Notes: generated by a model not told the origin, from the letters alone. A DNA stretch of 64,000 nt from Sphingobacteriaceae bacterium GW460-11-11-14-LB5 (GCA_002151545.1 CP021237.1:3658001-3722000), one strand, 5' to 3'; positions 18,395 through 27,795 are shown, counted from the first letter of the stretch. Made by a program: numbers and translations.

Positions 18395-18545
18395 GTTCTA
18401 CCGATGCTTCCTCCCGTTGGGACGAATCATAAACCAAAGCAACCAATTTTTAAATACGGTTCGTCCCATCGGGACGGTTTATGGGTAGCAAATAACATTT
18501 TGTTATTTGTGTAACGTTCTGTAGGAACGTTTGGTGGGAAGTTGT
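18395..18545. repeat. Cluster of short intergenic palindromes
   Basis: Three inverted repeats in succession within the 474-base gap between the SH3 gene and rpsA: CGTCCC-ATC-GGGACG (about 18472-18486), AAATAACATTTTGTTATTT (about 18490-18509) and ACGTTCTGTAGGAACGT (about 18513-18529). A CCCGTTGGGACG half-match of the first lies upstream at about 18412. From 18575 to 18650 there is GC-rich sequence (AGCCCGGAGCGTAGCGAGG and following) with no frame that I can support. Confidence 0.6.
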
Positions 18546-18704
18546 GCACAATTCTTTGTTTTTAAACCTGATAGAGCGGAATAGCCCGGAGCGTAGCGAG
18601 GACTATAAACGATAGCAGGGCTGCTGTTTTCCGATGAAATGCAGGGCGCTCATTTTCAAATATTTAACAAACAAAACCTACAATATTTCTGAATTTAGCC
18701 TGAT

Positions 18705-18731
18705 AGATGCTGAAATAAATTCAGCATGACG
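18705..18731 (-). repeat. Dispersed palindrome, GTCATGCTGAA / TTCAGCATC family
   Basis: On the minus strand this reads CGTCATGCTGAATTTATTTC followed by AGCATCT. The same 27 bases occur at 27407-27433, and a variant with compensating stem changes occurs at 57724-57750. Confidence 0.8.
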
Positions 18732-18806
18732 CAAAAGCTGATTCTTAATCCGCTAAAAATCAGCAACATTTATTAAAAAAATCTTTTCTATTAATTAAAA
18801 AATTTT

Positions 18807-18814
18807 TACCTTTG
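18807..18814 (+). promoter_or_regulatory. Promoter box of rpsA
   Basis: TACCTTTG preceded at the correct 19-base spacing by TTTT (18784-18787). The leader of about 30 bases ends with AAAAAAGGAG (18831-18840), an unusually good Shine-Dalgarno sequence for this phylum, 11 bases before the ATG at 18852. Confidence 0.65.
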
Positions 18815-18851
18815 CAGTCCCTAAATAGGGAAAAAAGGAGATAATTAATTA

Positions 18852-20786
18852 ATGGCTAAAAAACAAGTAGCAGAAAAAGAATTAGCAGCTAAAACAGCTG
18901 AACTTCAGGGAGAAGGCGGACGCCTGACTGAAAAAGAAACGATTGAATCAGAAGCTGATTCAGTTTCGATCGAATCGATCAAATCATCATTGGCTACACC
19001 ATCGGAAGATTTCGATTGGGATGCAGATGAAAAAGTTTTCGGTAATTACAATGACGCAGACCGTAAAAAGTTTGAAGATATGTATGCCGGAACATTCAAT
19101 CAGATCACTAAAGGTGAAATCATTAGCGGTATCGTTGTTTCAATTAACAACAAAGACGTAGTATTAAACGTTGGTTTTAAATCAGACGGTTTAGTTTCTA
19201 CTTCAGAATTCCGTGATACACCAGATCTAAAAATCGGCGATTCAGTTGACGTTTTCGTTGAAGCACCAGAAGATGCTAACGGTCAATTGATCCTTTCTCG
19301 CAAAAGAGCTAAAACCCAAAGATCATGGGAAGCAATTAACGAGGCACTTGAAAATGATAGAATCATCAATGGTTTCGTTAAGAGCCGTACTAAAGGTGGT
19401 TTAATTGTTGATATCATGGGCGTTGAAGCTTTCTTACCAGGATCTCAAATTGATATTAAACCTATCCGCGATTACGATGTATACGTGGGTAAAACAATGG
19501 AATTTAAAGTTGTTAAAATTAACCATGAGTTTAAAAACGTAGTTGTTTCTCATAAAGTGTTAATTGAAGACGATTTAGAAAGCCAAAAAGTAGAGATCGT
19601 TTCTAAATTAGAAAAAGGTCAGGTACTAGAAGGTACTGTTAAAAACATTACTGATTTCGGTGTGTTCATCGATTTAGGTGGTGTTGATGGTTTACTTCAC
19701 ATTACTGATATTTCTTGGGGCCGCATAGAGCATCCAAAAGAAGTATTATCATTAGATGAAAAAATCAACGTGGTTGTTTTAGATTTCGATGATGAGAAAA
19801 AACGTATCGCTTTAGGCTTAAAACAATTAACTCCACACCCTTGGGAGAACTTAAGCACCGACATTCAGGTTGGTTCTAAAGTAAAAGGAAAAATCGTAAC
19901 TGTTGCAGATTACGGTGCTTTCTTAGAAATTATCCCAGGTGTTGAAGGTTTAATCCACGTTTCTGAGATGAGCTGGTCACAAAACTTAAGAAATCCACAA
20001 GAATTCTTAAAAGTTGGTGACGAGATCGAAGCTGAAGTTTTAACTTTAGACAGAGACGAGCGCAAAATGAGCTTAGGTATTAAACAATTATCTAACGATC
20101 CATGGCAAGAAGTTGCTGCTAAATTCCCAGTTGGAAGCAAGCACAAAGCAACTGTTAAAAACATGACTAACTTCGGTGTTTTTGTTGAAATCGAAGAAGG
20201 TATTGATGGTTTAATCCACATCTCTGATTTATCTTGGTCTAAAAAAGTAAACCACCCTAACGAATTCACTAAAGTTGGTGATGTATTAGACGTAGTTGTT
20301 TTAGAACTTGATGTTGATAACCGTAAATTAAGCTTAGGTCACAAACAATTAGAAGAAAACCCTTGGGATACTTTCGAAACGATCTTCACTTTAGATTCGG
20401 TTCACCAGGGTACTGTTGTTAAAGTAACTGATAAAGGTGCTGTTATTGCTTTACCATATGGTGTAGAAGGTTTCGTACCAACTAAACACATGGTTAAAGA
20501 AGATGGTACTTCAGTTAAAGCTGAAGAAACCAATGACTTCAAAATCATTGAATTCAACAAAGAAGCAAAACGCATTGTAGTATCTCACGCCCGTATCTGG
20601 GAAGAGGTTAAAGCTGAAGCTGTTGCTGAAGAAAGAGCAACTAAGAAAAAAGAAGCTAAAGCTGCTGTAACTGCGGTTAAAAAAGTTAAAGATTCTGTAG
20701 AGAAATCTACTTTAGGAGATTTAGACGTATTGGCTCAATTGAAATCGCAATTAGAAGGCGAAGAAAGCAAAGCTAAAAAAGGCTAG
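18852..20786 (+). CDS. rpsA: 30S ribosomal protein S1
   Basis: RNA-binding ribosomal protein that recruits mRNA to the 30S subunit. The 644 residues contain six S1/OB-fold repeats from about residue 95 to 590. The middle repeats have typical S1 blocks such as GTVKNITDFGVFIDLGGVDG and DGLLHITDISWGRIEHP, while the first two and the sixth are more divergent. The N-terminal 90 residues are acidic and the C-terminus is a Lys/Ala/Glu-rich tail. A strong promoter and Shine-Dalgarno precede it and a terminator follows at 20811, so it is monocistronic and highly expressed. Confidence 0.97.
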   Translation: MAKKQVAEKELAAKTAELQGEGGRLTEKETIESEADSVSIESIKSSLATPSEDFDWDADEKVFGNYNDADRKKFEDMYAGTFNQITKGEIISGIVVSINNKDVVLNVGFKSDGLVSTSEFRDTPDLKIGDSVDVFVEAPEDANGQLILSRKRAKTQRSWEAINEALENDRIINGFVKSRTKGGLIVDIMGVEAFLPGSQIDIKPIRDYDVYVGKTMEFKVVKINHEFKNVVVSHKVLIEDDLESQKVEIVSKLEKGQVLEGTVKNITDFGVFIDLGGVDGLLHITDISWGRIEHPKEVLSLDEKINVVVLDFDDEKKRIALGLKQLTPHPWENLSTDIQVGSKVKGKIVTVADYGAFLEIIPGVEGLIHVSEMSWSQNLRNPQEFLKVGDEIEAEVLTLDRDERKMSLGIKQLSNDPWQEVAAKFPVGSKHKATVKNMTNFGVFVEIEEGIDGLIHISDLSWSKKVNHPNEFTKVGDVLDVVVLELDVDNRKLSLGHKQLEENPWDTFETIFTLDSVHQGTVVKVTDKGAVIALPYGVEGFVPTKHMVKEDGTSVKAEETNDFKIIEFNKEAKRIVVSHARIWEEVKAEAVAEERATKKKEAKAAVTAVKKVKDSVEKSTLGDLDVLAQLKSQLEGEESKAKKG

Positions 20787-20810
20787 TTCTTTTTAACTGA
20801 TCATATTAAT

Positions 20811-20842
20811 CCCGATAGCGAAAGTTATCGGGATTTTTTTTG
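20811..20842 (+). terminator. Terminator of rpsA
   Basis: Stem TCCCGATA (20811-20818) against TATCGGGA (20827-20834) followed by a run of eight T residues. Confidence 0.92.
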
Positions 20843-20890
20843 TGAGTTTTTTTACCGCAGAGAACATGGCTTTATTCATTACCTCGATTG

Positions 20891-20977
20891 ATCGTCATTT
20901 CGAGCGGAGTGCAACGAAGTCGGGAAATCTAATTAGCAGATCTCTCCATTTCGCTGCGCTTCAGTCGAGATGACGAT
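20891..20977. repeat. Single copy of the palindromic repeat seen at 628-1160
   Basis: An 87-base element with inverted ends ATCGTCAT and ATGACGAT. Its reverse complement aligns along its full length with the cores of the three tandem copies at 628-1160: both have the ATCTCGACTG end, GGAGAGATCT, AGATTTC and CACTCCGCTCGAAATGACG. Confidence 0.88.
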
Positions 20978-21067
20978 TTGCCTGTTAATTAACACCTCAA
21001 GCTAAGTTTTATGTAACATAAGTAGTTCGTTCCACCAAACCTTTTCCTTTCATATAGCTATAATTAT

Positions 21068-21075
21068 TACTTTTG
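21068..21075 (+). promoter_or_regulatory. Promoter box of the GH20 gene
   Basis: TACTTTTG, matching TAnnTTTG, 20 bases before the ATG at 21096. The -33 position is poorly conserved. Confidence 0.45.
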
Positions 21076-21095
21076 AAGCGGAAAATCACCCTATT

Positions 21096-22769
21096 ATGAA
21101 GAAATTTATCTTTTTGTTTCTAACCTTAATTACTTTTAAGCTTTCTGCACAGGAAGTGAATATAATTCCCCAACCTGTAGAACTAAGGCCCGGAGCTTTT
21201 CCGTCAGATAAATTCAAACTTAAAAATAGTACCACGATCAGAATATTGGATTCTACAGCGGTAAACGCTGCTATTTTTCTTAAAAATTATATTGCCAATC
21301 ATTATAATCTTAACTTAGAGATAAGCAATAATCTAGTGGAAACTAAGGGAAATGTCATTAATCTCGTTATTTCAGATCAATTGTATAAAAACCCTGATAA
21401 ATACTTTGTATCTGTATTGTCTTCCACAATTAATGCAGGTGCTTCTTCACCACAGGGTTTGTTTTATGCAGTTCAAACCATTGTACAGTTATTACCAACA
21501 AATGCTGATAAAGAAATCAGTATTCCTTCAGTAGATATTATAGATTACCCCCGCTTCGATTATCGTGGTATGCACCTCGATGTGAGCCGCCATTTTTTTG
21601 ATGTGGCTTTTGTAAAACAGTACATCGATTATTTAGCACTTCATAAAATGAATTATTTCCACTGGCATTTAACTGATGACCATGGCTGGCGAATTGAGAT
21701 CAAAAAATATCCTAAGCTTACGGAAATTGGGGCCTGGCGTAACGGAAGCATCATTGGCTTATGGCCTGGACAAGGAAACGAGCATATAAAATATCAGGTA
21801 TTGCCGGCAGACGTAAAAATTACACCAAAAGATGCCGTTATTAAAACCGATGGTACTCGTCACGGCGGTTACTACACCCAGGAACAAATTAAAGATGTGG
21901 TTGATTATGCTGCTAAACGTTACATCACCATCATCCCGGAAATAGAAATGCCAGCACACAGCATGGCTTTATTAGCGGCTTACCCCGAGTTAGGAACGAC
22001 GCCGGACAAAAAATACCAGGTTGCCGAAACCTGGGGAATGATGAATAAATACAACAATGTACTTCAGGCTTCTGATACCACTTTCAAATTTCTGGAGAAT
22101 GTACTAAGTGAGGTAATGGCCTTGTTTCCGTCGCAATACATTCACATTGGTGGCGATGAAGCTTCTAAAGTGTGGTGGAAACAATCTGCTGTTTCGCAGC
22201 AGATCATGAAAGACAATGGTTTAAAAAATGAAAGTGAACTACAAAGCTATTTCATCCGCAGGATGGAGAAATTTGTAAACAGCAGAGGCAAAACCATTAT
22301 CGGCTGGAACGAAATTTTACAGGGCGGTTTGGCACCAAATGCAGTGGTGATGAGCTGGCAGGGAGAAAAAGGCGGCATTGAAGCGGCTAAACAAAACCAC
22401 ATGGCCATTATGACACCTGAAGACAAGATGTATTTCAATCATGGTCAATTTGTAAAAGAAGACAGTTTAACCGCAAACAAATTTTCGCCTTTAATTGATG
22501 TGTACAATTATGAACCCATACCGGCAGAATTAAATGCCGAACAGGTAAAATACATTTGGGGCGCACAGGGCTGTTTGTGGAGTGAATACATTACCAATCC
22601 GGCAAAAGTGCAATATTTGCTTTTTCCAAGGTTAGATGCCTTAAGCGAAATTTTATGGAGTCCGAAAGAAAAACGGAATTATCCGGATTTTCAAAAAAGG
22701 CTAAAAACGCAGTTTAAACGTTACGATTTAATGGGAATTACCTACTCCAAAAGGTATTTAGAAAATTAA
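21096..22769 (+). CDS. Beta-N-acetylhexosaminidase, GH20
   Basis: Exo-acting periplasmic or secreted enzyme that removes terminal GlcNAc or GalNAc with substrate-assisted catalysis. The 557 residues have a signal peptide (1-19, ending LSAQ), an N-terminal GH20b alpha/beta domain (about 20-145) and the GH20 barrel. Barrel blocks are FDYRGMHLDVSRHFF, MNYFHWHLTDDHGWRIEIK and the catalytic Asp-Glu pair in HIGGDEASKVWW near residue 350, with VMSWQGEKGG and QGCLWSEYI later. It is not next to the GH18 locus, but the two activities would be complementary on chitobiose-containing glycans. Confidence 0.95.
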   Translation: MKKFIFLFLTLITFKLSAQEVNIIPQPVELRPGAFPSDKFKLKNSTTIRILDSTAVNAAIFLKNYIANHYNLNLEISNNLVETKGNVINLVISDQLYKNPDKYFVSVLSSTINAGASSPQGLFYAVQTIVQLLPTNADKEISIPSVDIIDYPRFDYRGMHLDVSRHFFDVAFVKQYIDYLALHKMNYFHWHLTDDHGWRIEIKKYPKLTEIGAWRNGSIIGLWPGQGNEHIKYQVLPADVKITPKDAVIKTDGTRHGGYYTQEQIKDVVDYAAKRYITIIPEIEMPAHSMALLAAYPELGTTPDKKYQVAETWGMMNKYNNVLQASDTTFKFLENVLSEVMALFPSQYIHIGGDEASKVWWKQSAVSQQIMKDNGLKNESELQSYFIRRMEKFVNSRGKTIIGWNEILQGGLAPNAVVMSWQGEKGGIEAAKQNHMAIMTPEDKMYFNHGQFVKEDSLTANKFSPLIDVYNYEPIPAELNAEQVKYIWGAQGCLWSEYITNPAKVQYLLFPRLDALSEILWSPKEKRNYPDFQKRLKTQFKRYDLMGITYSKRYLEN

Positions 22770-22833
22770 TTTCCGATTGCTGTAATTTTCCCATGCTGTT
22801 GCTTACTAACTGCTTAAATCAATTAAAATAGCA

Positions 22834-23013
22834 ATGGAAAACAACAATTCAAAATTAGGTATCGCTGCATTTTTAAGCATTGTAGCCAATACAACGGGCG
22901 TTCAAGGTTATACCAAATATTTCTTATTAACGGTGGCCCTGATCTCTTTAGTCATTGGAATTTATCAATACCAGAAGATATTTAAAGCGAATCAATTATC
23001 GAAAGGCAGATAA
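22834..23013 (+). CDS. Small membrane protein (59 residues) upstream of a sigma factor
   Basis: An ATG-initiated frame of 59 residues beginning M-E-N-N-N-S-K-L-G and ending L-S-K-G-R. The central stretch FLLTVALISLVIGIYQY (about 30-46) is a membrane segment, followed by a basic end. It ends 10 bases before the sigma-factor start, so it probably belongs to that operon. I do not recognise a family; its length and clean composition support a real gene, although it could be chance. Confidence 0.6.
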   Translation: MENNNSKLGIAAFLSIVANTTGVQGYTKYFLLTVALISLVIGIYQYQKIFKANQLSKGR

Positions 23014-23023
23014 GCTATAACAT

Positions 23024-23500
23024 ATGGTTGAAAAATCTTATCTCGACAAACTGGAAGCACATAAAGGCATTATCTATAAAATGGTAAACCTTTATGCCGA
23101 TGATGAAGAGGACCGCAAAGATTTGTATCAGGAAATTGTTTTTCAAAGCTGGAGTGCTTATGGCAGGTTTAAGGGTGATGCTAAATTTTCTACCTGGCTT
23201 TACAAGCTTAGTTTAAATGTATCGCTTTCATTTCTGAGCAAACAGAAAAAGCATAGCCAGGTTAAAGAACGGGGGCAATTTGATCATTACTTCGAGCCGC
23301 CCGAATTATCAGAACGGGCCGATTGGCTGTATCGCTGTATCAAACAATTAACCGAAATCGACCGAAGCATCATCATGCTCCATCTTGATGGTTTCGATAA
23401 TACCGAAATAAGCGAAATGACTGGAATATCACGAAACAACGCCAATGTGAAGTTACATCGGATTAAACAACAATTAAGTACACTGCTAACCCGTAAATAA
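23024..23500 (+). CDS. Sigma-70 family (ECF) RNA polymerase sigma factor
   Basis: A 158-residue ECF-type sigma factor. Region 2 is at about 22-65 (DRKDLYQEIVFQSWSAYGRF and STWLYKLSLN), and region 4 at about 105-155 (LTEIDRSIIMLHLDGFDNTEISEMTGI and NVKLHRIKQQL, a helix-turn-helix). The next gene starts one base after the stop, so the two are certainly co-transcribed; a small membrane protein precedes it. The target genes are not identifiable here. Confidence 0.9.
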   Translation: MVEKSYLDKLEAHKGIIYKMVNLYADDEEDRKDLYQEIVFQSWSAYGRFKGDAKFSTWLYKLSLNVSLSFLSKQKKHSQVKERGQFDHYFEPPELSERADWLYRCIKQLTEIDRSIIMLHLDGFDNTEISEMTGISRNNANVKLHRIKQQLSTLLTRK

Positions 23501-23501
23501 A

Positions 23502-24101
23502 ATGAATTTAGAACAAGAATGGCAAAATTTGAGTGGAGAATTTAACTCAGGGGTAAACAAAATAGATATCTCGAATATCACTATTGATGAAAAATCGCAC
23601 AGTCTTCTGCAAGATTTACTATTTAAGCTAAAATGGAAATTAAGGTGGATCAGAATTATCGATTTACCCATTTTGGCTATGGCCTTTTTGATAAAAGGAG
23701 ATTTAAAGTTCCTCCTGCTTTTTGTATTTATTACTTATGAAATTTCGAGGGCTTTAGGAGTTAACAGCTTCAGGAAAATAAAAACCGGTATAGATTACAA
23801 CGCCAACACTAAACAAGTACTTACTGACAATTTGAAGGCTATTAAAAGAATTTTAAGAGGTGAAACCATTTATGGATATATTTTCTTGCCGCTTGCGGGA
23901 CCAACTGGCTGGCTAGCATATCAGCTATATGTACATCAAACTTTTGAAAAAGTATTCAGTTTACCCCATTTTTTTATTCAAATGGTATTACTTATCCTCA
24001 TTAGCATACCGTTTATTTACATCGCAAAAAAAATGAACGATAGCATATTTGCTAAACCCTTAAAAGAACTTAACGAAAAAATAAATGATTTAATGGATTA
24101 A
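23502..24101 (+). CDS. Membrane protein encoded with the sigma factor, possible anti-sigma
   Basis: A 199-residue protein with a soluble N-terminus (about 1-45) and about four hydrophobic segments in two pairs (about 52-85 and 122-175). I recognise no named family and no zinc-binding anti-sigma motif (HxxxCxxC). It starts one base after the sigma stop, the usual place for a membrane anti-sigma partner, so that role is an inference from position only. Its last 12 bases overlap the convergent AraC gene. Confidence 0.65.
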   Translation: MNLEQEWQNLSGEFNSGVNKIDISNITIDEKSHSLLQDLLFKLKWKLRWIRIIDLPILAMAFLIKGDLKFLLLFVFITYEISRALGVNSFRKIKTGIDYNANTKQVLTDNLKAIKRILRGETIYGYIFLPLAGPTGWLAYQLYVHQTFEKVFSLPHFFIQMVLLILISIPFIYIAKKMNDSIFAKPLKELNEKINDLMD

Positions 24102-25016
24102 CTGATTTGCTACCTGCATTTGATATGCGCCCGGCGTAATCCCAACGATCTTTTTAAATGCCCTGATAAAGTAATTGGCATCACTAAAACCAAGCTCGTA
24201 ACTGATTGACGCTACCTTAGCACCAGGTTGAGCCAGTAAAAGTTTGGCTTTATTAATCTTTTCGGTTAAAATAAAATCATTTGGGCTGATGCCGAGCTCG
24301 CGTTTAAACAACCGGTAAAATGTGGCTTTGCTCATGCAGGCCTTATCGCTCAGGCTATTGATACTGATTTTTTCGTTTAGGTTGGTTTTAATATAGTTCA
24401 ATACAAAAGCCAGTGGGTTTTGGTTTAGGTTATAACCATCATCGCTAATGGTTTTAAGATTTTGGGTCTGCATAATGCGGACCAACAGTTCTTTTAAGGT
24501 TAAATCAGCTAAAACATCTTTTTCTTTCGTCCGCTCCGAGCAAATCCTGATCACCTTATTAATCAGGTAGGCAATTTCTTCATTGTTATAAAAATGGTAT
24601 TCATCATAATTTAGCAGCCATTTCTCATTACTCCCCTCTTTCGGAAAAAACTCGTTTAAATAAGCAATTGTTTTTTGAATCTGCTCCTGATCGATAGCCA
24701 GGGCAATACATTGGGTTGGATTAAGGTTAGTCGCCTCCGGAAAATCAATTTCCATGGTAACGGCAGGCGGAACAATAACAGTTTGGCCAGGGAAATAATC
24801 AAAGCCTTTCTTATCAAATAAATGCATCACTTTTTTCCCCCTCAACATACTCGTAATTACGAAGTCGTTAAAAGTAAGCGGAACTCTATACGATTCGGTA
24901 TAGGTTTCGAAAACATTTAATTCACATCGCTCTAAGGTATAAGAAGTTCTGTTCTCTACCAGAGTTTGCAACGTTTCCGAAGCACTGAGCTTTACCTGAT
25001 CTAATGTATGCTGCAT
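24090..25016 (-). CDS. AraC-family transcriptional regulator
   Basis: A 308-residue regulator with an N-terminal cupin-like ligand domain of the AraC_N type (about 10-200, with FDYFPGQTVIVPP) and a C-terminal double helix-turn-helix (about 210-300). The DNA-binding blocks are ISINSLSDKACMSKATFYRL and ASISYELGFSDANYFIRAFKK. It is divergent from the aldehyde dehydrogenase, with a 334-base shared upstream region, so it is the likely regulator of that gene. It overlaps the membrane-protein gene end by 12 bases in convergent orientation. Confidence 0.9.
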   Translation of the reverse strand: MQHTLDQVKLSASETLQTLVENRTSYTLERCELNVFETYTESYRVPLTFNDFVITSMLRGKKVMHLFDKKGFDYFPGQTVIVPPAVTMEIDFPEATNLNPTQCIALAIDQEQIQKTIAYLNEFFPKEGSNEKWLLNYDEYHFYNNEEIAYLINKVIRICSERTKEKDVLADLTLKELLVRIMQTQNLKTISDDGYNLNQNPLAFVLNYIKTNLNEKISINSLSDKACMSKATFYRLFKRELGISPNDFILTEKINKAKLLLAQPGAKVASISYELGFSDANYFIRAFKKIVGITPGAYQMQVANQLIH

Positions 25017-25350
25017 AAACCGAAATAATTTGGTTAGAAATATTTGCTATAAATCAAATATAATTATTTCATCTGTTTATACCTCACGTCCAAAACACCT
25101 ATTACAGCTACACAAGCCTCAATCTTCGCTGGCTGGGTCTAAGATCGTTTAGCGTTTCAATATGGTTACATAAGCTGAAACAATAGTGCTATCAATTGAT
25201 TCGATTATACTATCTGCTCCATCTGCTTTGCCATTAGGTTTGTATTAACCAAATCTTATAACCGCAAAAATCATGATGAGCAATCGCTTTAAAATCCTAT
25301 ACCTAAACCGCTCATGATGGTTTTTAAGCATTCAATAATCAATAATAATT
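25017..25350. promoter_or_regulatory. Divergent regulatory region between araC-type regulator and aldehyde dehydrogenase
   Basis: A 334-base gap with no supportable gene. It contains an interrupted inverted repeat, ATCATGATGAGC (about 25273) and GCTCATGAT (about 25309), which could be an AraC binding site or a leader hairpin just upstream of the dehydrogenase ATG. No clear TAnnTTTG box is visible toward the dehydrogenase. Confidence 0.35.
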
Positions 25351-26856
25351 ATGGAAAATTTAATTGAGAAACCATCATTCAAACCGCAGTACGATAACTA
25401 TATCGGGGGGAAATTTGTAGCACCTGTTAAAGGGGCTTACTTCGATAATATTTCACCGATTGATGGCAAAGTTTTTACCAAAGCAGCACACTCTACCAAA
25501 GAAGATTTAGAGTTAGCCGTTGATGCTGCCCACGAAGCATTTAAAACCTGGAGCAAAACCTCTTCTACCGAAAGAAGCATCATTTTAAACAAGATTGCAC
25601 AACGGATGGAAGATAACCTCGAATATCTGGCAGCAGTTGAAACCATAGATAACGGAAAAGCGGTTAGAGAAACCTTAGCAGCAGATTTACCGCTGGGTGT
25701 AGACCACTTCAGGTACTTTGCAGGGGTCATCCGTGCAGAAGAAGGTTCATTATCAGAACTCGATCAGAATACCGTTTCTTTAATTGTACACGAACCAATT
25801 GGTGTAGTGGCCCAGATTATTCCCTGGAATTTTCCATTATTAATGGGCATCTGGAAACTGGCTCCTGCCCTGGCTGCCGGCAACTGCGTGGTTTTAAAAC
25901 CAGCAGAAAGTACCCCAGTTTCGATTATGGTTTTAATGGAATTAATCGGCGATTTATTGCCCCCGGGCGTGGTAAATGTGGTAAACGGATTTGGTTCAGA
26001 ACTTGGCCGTGCATTGGTTACGAATCCAAAAGTTTCGAAAGCTGCCTTTACGGGCTCTACCCCTACGGGCAGATTGGTCATGCAATATGCAACCGAAAAT
26101 ATAATACCCGTTACACTGGAACTTGGTGGAAAATCGCCTAACATTTTCTTCAGCTCGGTAATGGCCGAAGATGATGCCTTTTTAGATAAAGCGGTAGAAG
26201 GAGCGGTAATGTTTGCCTTAAACCAGGGCGAAATCTGTACCTGCCCATCTCGTTTATTGATCCAGGAAGATATTTACGAAAAATTTATTGCAAAGGTAAT
26301 TGAGCGAACCAAAGCAATAAAAATAGGCAGTCCGCTGGATAGAACGGTGATGATGGGTGCCCAGGCCTCCAAAATCCAGTTCGAAAAAATTGCCGCTTAC
26401 ATTAAGTTAGGTAAAGAAGAAGGTGCTGAAGTTTTAACCGGGGGAGAAATTAATGAACTACCTGGCGAATTGGGTGGTGGCTATTACATTAAACCAACCA
26501 TCTTTAAAGGTCACAACAAAATGAGGATTTTCCAGGAAGAAATTTTCGGTCCGGTATTGGCCGTTACAACCTTTAAAACAGTTGAAGAAGCCATTGAAAT
26601 TGCAAACGACACTTTGTATGGTTTAGGTGCTGGTGTATGGACCCGCGATGCACATGAGCTTTACCAGGTGCCAAGAGCCATTCAGGCTGGCCGTGTTTGG
26701 GTTAACCAATACCACGCTTACCCTGCTGGTGCGCCTTTTGGTGGCTACAAACAATCGGGTGTGGGTAGAGAAAACCATAAAATGATGTTGGGACACTACC
26801 GCCAGACTAAAAACATGCTCATTTCTTACGATAAAAATAAATTAGGTTTCTTTTAA
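25351..26856 (+). CDS. Aldehyde dehydrogenase, AldB/ExaC type
   Basis: NAD(P)-dependent oxidation of aldehydes to acids, probably acetaldehyde or a related short aldehyde. The 501 residues have the family blocks in order: [25 protein letters not shown], the catalytic glutamate in LELGGKSPN and the catalytic cysteine in [11 protein letters not shown]. The C-T-C arrangement is shared with AldB and Exa[14 protein letters not shown] closes the domain. It is followed by a DUF779 gene and preceded by a divergent AraC regulator, the arrangement known for acetaldehyde dehydrogenases. Confidence 0.93.
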   Translation: MENLIEKPSFKPQYDNYIGGKFVAPVKGAYFDNISPIDGKVFTKAAHSTKEDLELAVDAAHEAFKTWSKTSSTERSIILNKIAQRMEDNLEYLAAVETIDNGKAVRETLAADLPLGVDHFRYFAGVIRAEEGSLSELDQNTVSLIVHEPIGVVAQIIPWNFPLLMGIWKLAPALAAGNCVVLKPAESTPVSIMVLMELIGDLLPPGVVNVVNGFGSELGRALVTNPKVSKAAFTGSTPTGRLVMQYATENIIPVTLELGGKSPNIFFSSVMAEDDAFLDKAVEGAVMFALNQGEICTCPSRLLIQEDIYEKFIAKVIERTKAIKIGSPLDRTVMMGAQASKIQFEKIAAYIKLGKEEGAEVLTGGEINELPGELGGGYYIKPTIFKGHNKMRIFQEEIFGPVLAVTTFKTVEEAIEIANDTLYGLGAGVWTRDAHELYQVPRAIQAGRVWVNQYHAYPAGAPFGGYKQSGVGRENHKMMLGHYRQTKNMLISYDKNKLGFF

Positions 26857-26965
26857 CAGGAAATAAAGATTTACAAATCTAGTTCCGCTGATTTTGTCGA
26901 TTACCGCAGGTCTTAAAGATCTGCGGTTTTCAAAAAAAAATCCATTTCAACCTAAAAAACAGATC

Positions 26966-27340
26966 ATGATCAAGCGTATAGACAGTACAGAAAAAGCAAA
27001 AGAGCTGATTGCCGTACTTAAAGAAAAACACGGAGAACTGATGTTTTACCAGGCTGGTGGATGTTGCGAGGGTACACAGCCACAATGTTTCGAAAAAGGA
27101 GGCTATTACCTGCGGATGCGCGATGTTTGTTTGGGTGAAATAGAAGGCTGTGAGTTTTGGGTAGACCGGGATCTTTTCGAATACTGGAAATTCTCGCACT
27201 TTACTTTAGATGTGCTGGATGGATTTGGCGTGGGTGGTTTTTCTTTAGAAACCCCGCTTCAAAAAACATTTAAAATTCACTACAGACTGTTCTCCGGAGA
27301 AGAACTAAAAGACCTTGAGCCCGTTAAAACGGCAGAATAA
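26966..27340 (+). CDS. DUF779 family protein
   Basis: A 124-residue protein of the DUF779 family, recognisable by the cysteine block AGGCCEGTQPQC near residue 30, with acidic ends. The family is habitually encoded beside acetaldehyde dehydrogenases, as here; its function is not settled. An in-frame TTG at 26894 would add 24 residues of unlikely sequence, so I choose the ATG at 26966. It lies 109 bases after the dehydrogenase stop and is followed by a terminator. Confidence 0.85.
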   Translation: MIKRIDSTEKAKELIAVLKEKHGELMFYQAGGCCEGTQPQCFEKGGYYLRMRDVCLGEIEGCEFWVDRDLFEYWKFSHFTLDVLDGFGVGGFSLETPLQKTFKIHYRLFSGEELKDLEPVKTAE

Positions 27341-27361
27341 ATATTGTTAGTTGGTAAACAC

Positions 27362-27396
27362 AGGTCAGTTTGGAGAAATCCGGCTGACCTTTTTTG
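27362..27396 (+). terminator. Terminator after DUF779
   Basis: Stem AGGTCAG (27362-27368) against CTGACCT (27384-27390) with further imperfect pairing of TTGGA with TCCGG, then six T residues. Confidence 0.8.
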
Positions 27397-27406
27397 ATTA
27401 CTGTTT

Positions 27407-27433
27407 CGTCATGCTGAATTTATTTCAGCATCT
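27407..27433 (+). repeat. Dispersed palindrome, GTCATGCTGAA / TTCAGCATC family
   Basis: The same 27-base sequence as at 18705-18731 but in the opposite orientation: CGTCATGCTGAA, TTTA, TTCAGCATCT. It lies 11 bases after the DUF779 terminator. Confidence 0.8.
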
Positions 27434-27588
27434 ACCATGCTAAAAAACCCCTGACCACGAACCAGACATTAGGCTTTAAACGATCTGTCTTGTAGTTATT
27501 CACTAATCAAATCTGGCTAAAAATAACTTCCATTGAAGACTTACGTAATTTTGAAAATTAATGCAATCTTTGCATTAAAAATTAAACC

Positions 27589-27795
27589 ATGCGTAAACTA
27601 TTTGCCGTCCTTTCTACCATCATTACCTTATTTGCCATCAAAGAAACGGTATACGTATTTACTTCCACTGAGGCAGACATGGTTAAGCAAAAAGCGATCA
27701 TGATTGTAATTGCCTTAAGTATCACTATTCCGTTAATTATTTTAACACTTTGGCTTTGGTCGCCGGGCAGAAAGAAAAATGATCAGCAACACTAA
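27589..27795 (+). CDS. Small two-segment membrane protein
   Basis: A 68-residue protein with two membrane segments (about 3-22 and 36-58) joined by a short polar loop and ending in a basic tail (PGRKKNDQQH). A partial promoter box, AATCTTTG (27565-27572), precedes the ATG. It overlaps the convergent DCC-family gene by four bases. I recognise no family. Confidence 0.6.
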   Translation: MRKLFAVLSTIITLFAIKETVYVFTSTEADMVKQKAIMIVIALSITIPLIILTLWLWSPGRKKNDQQH

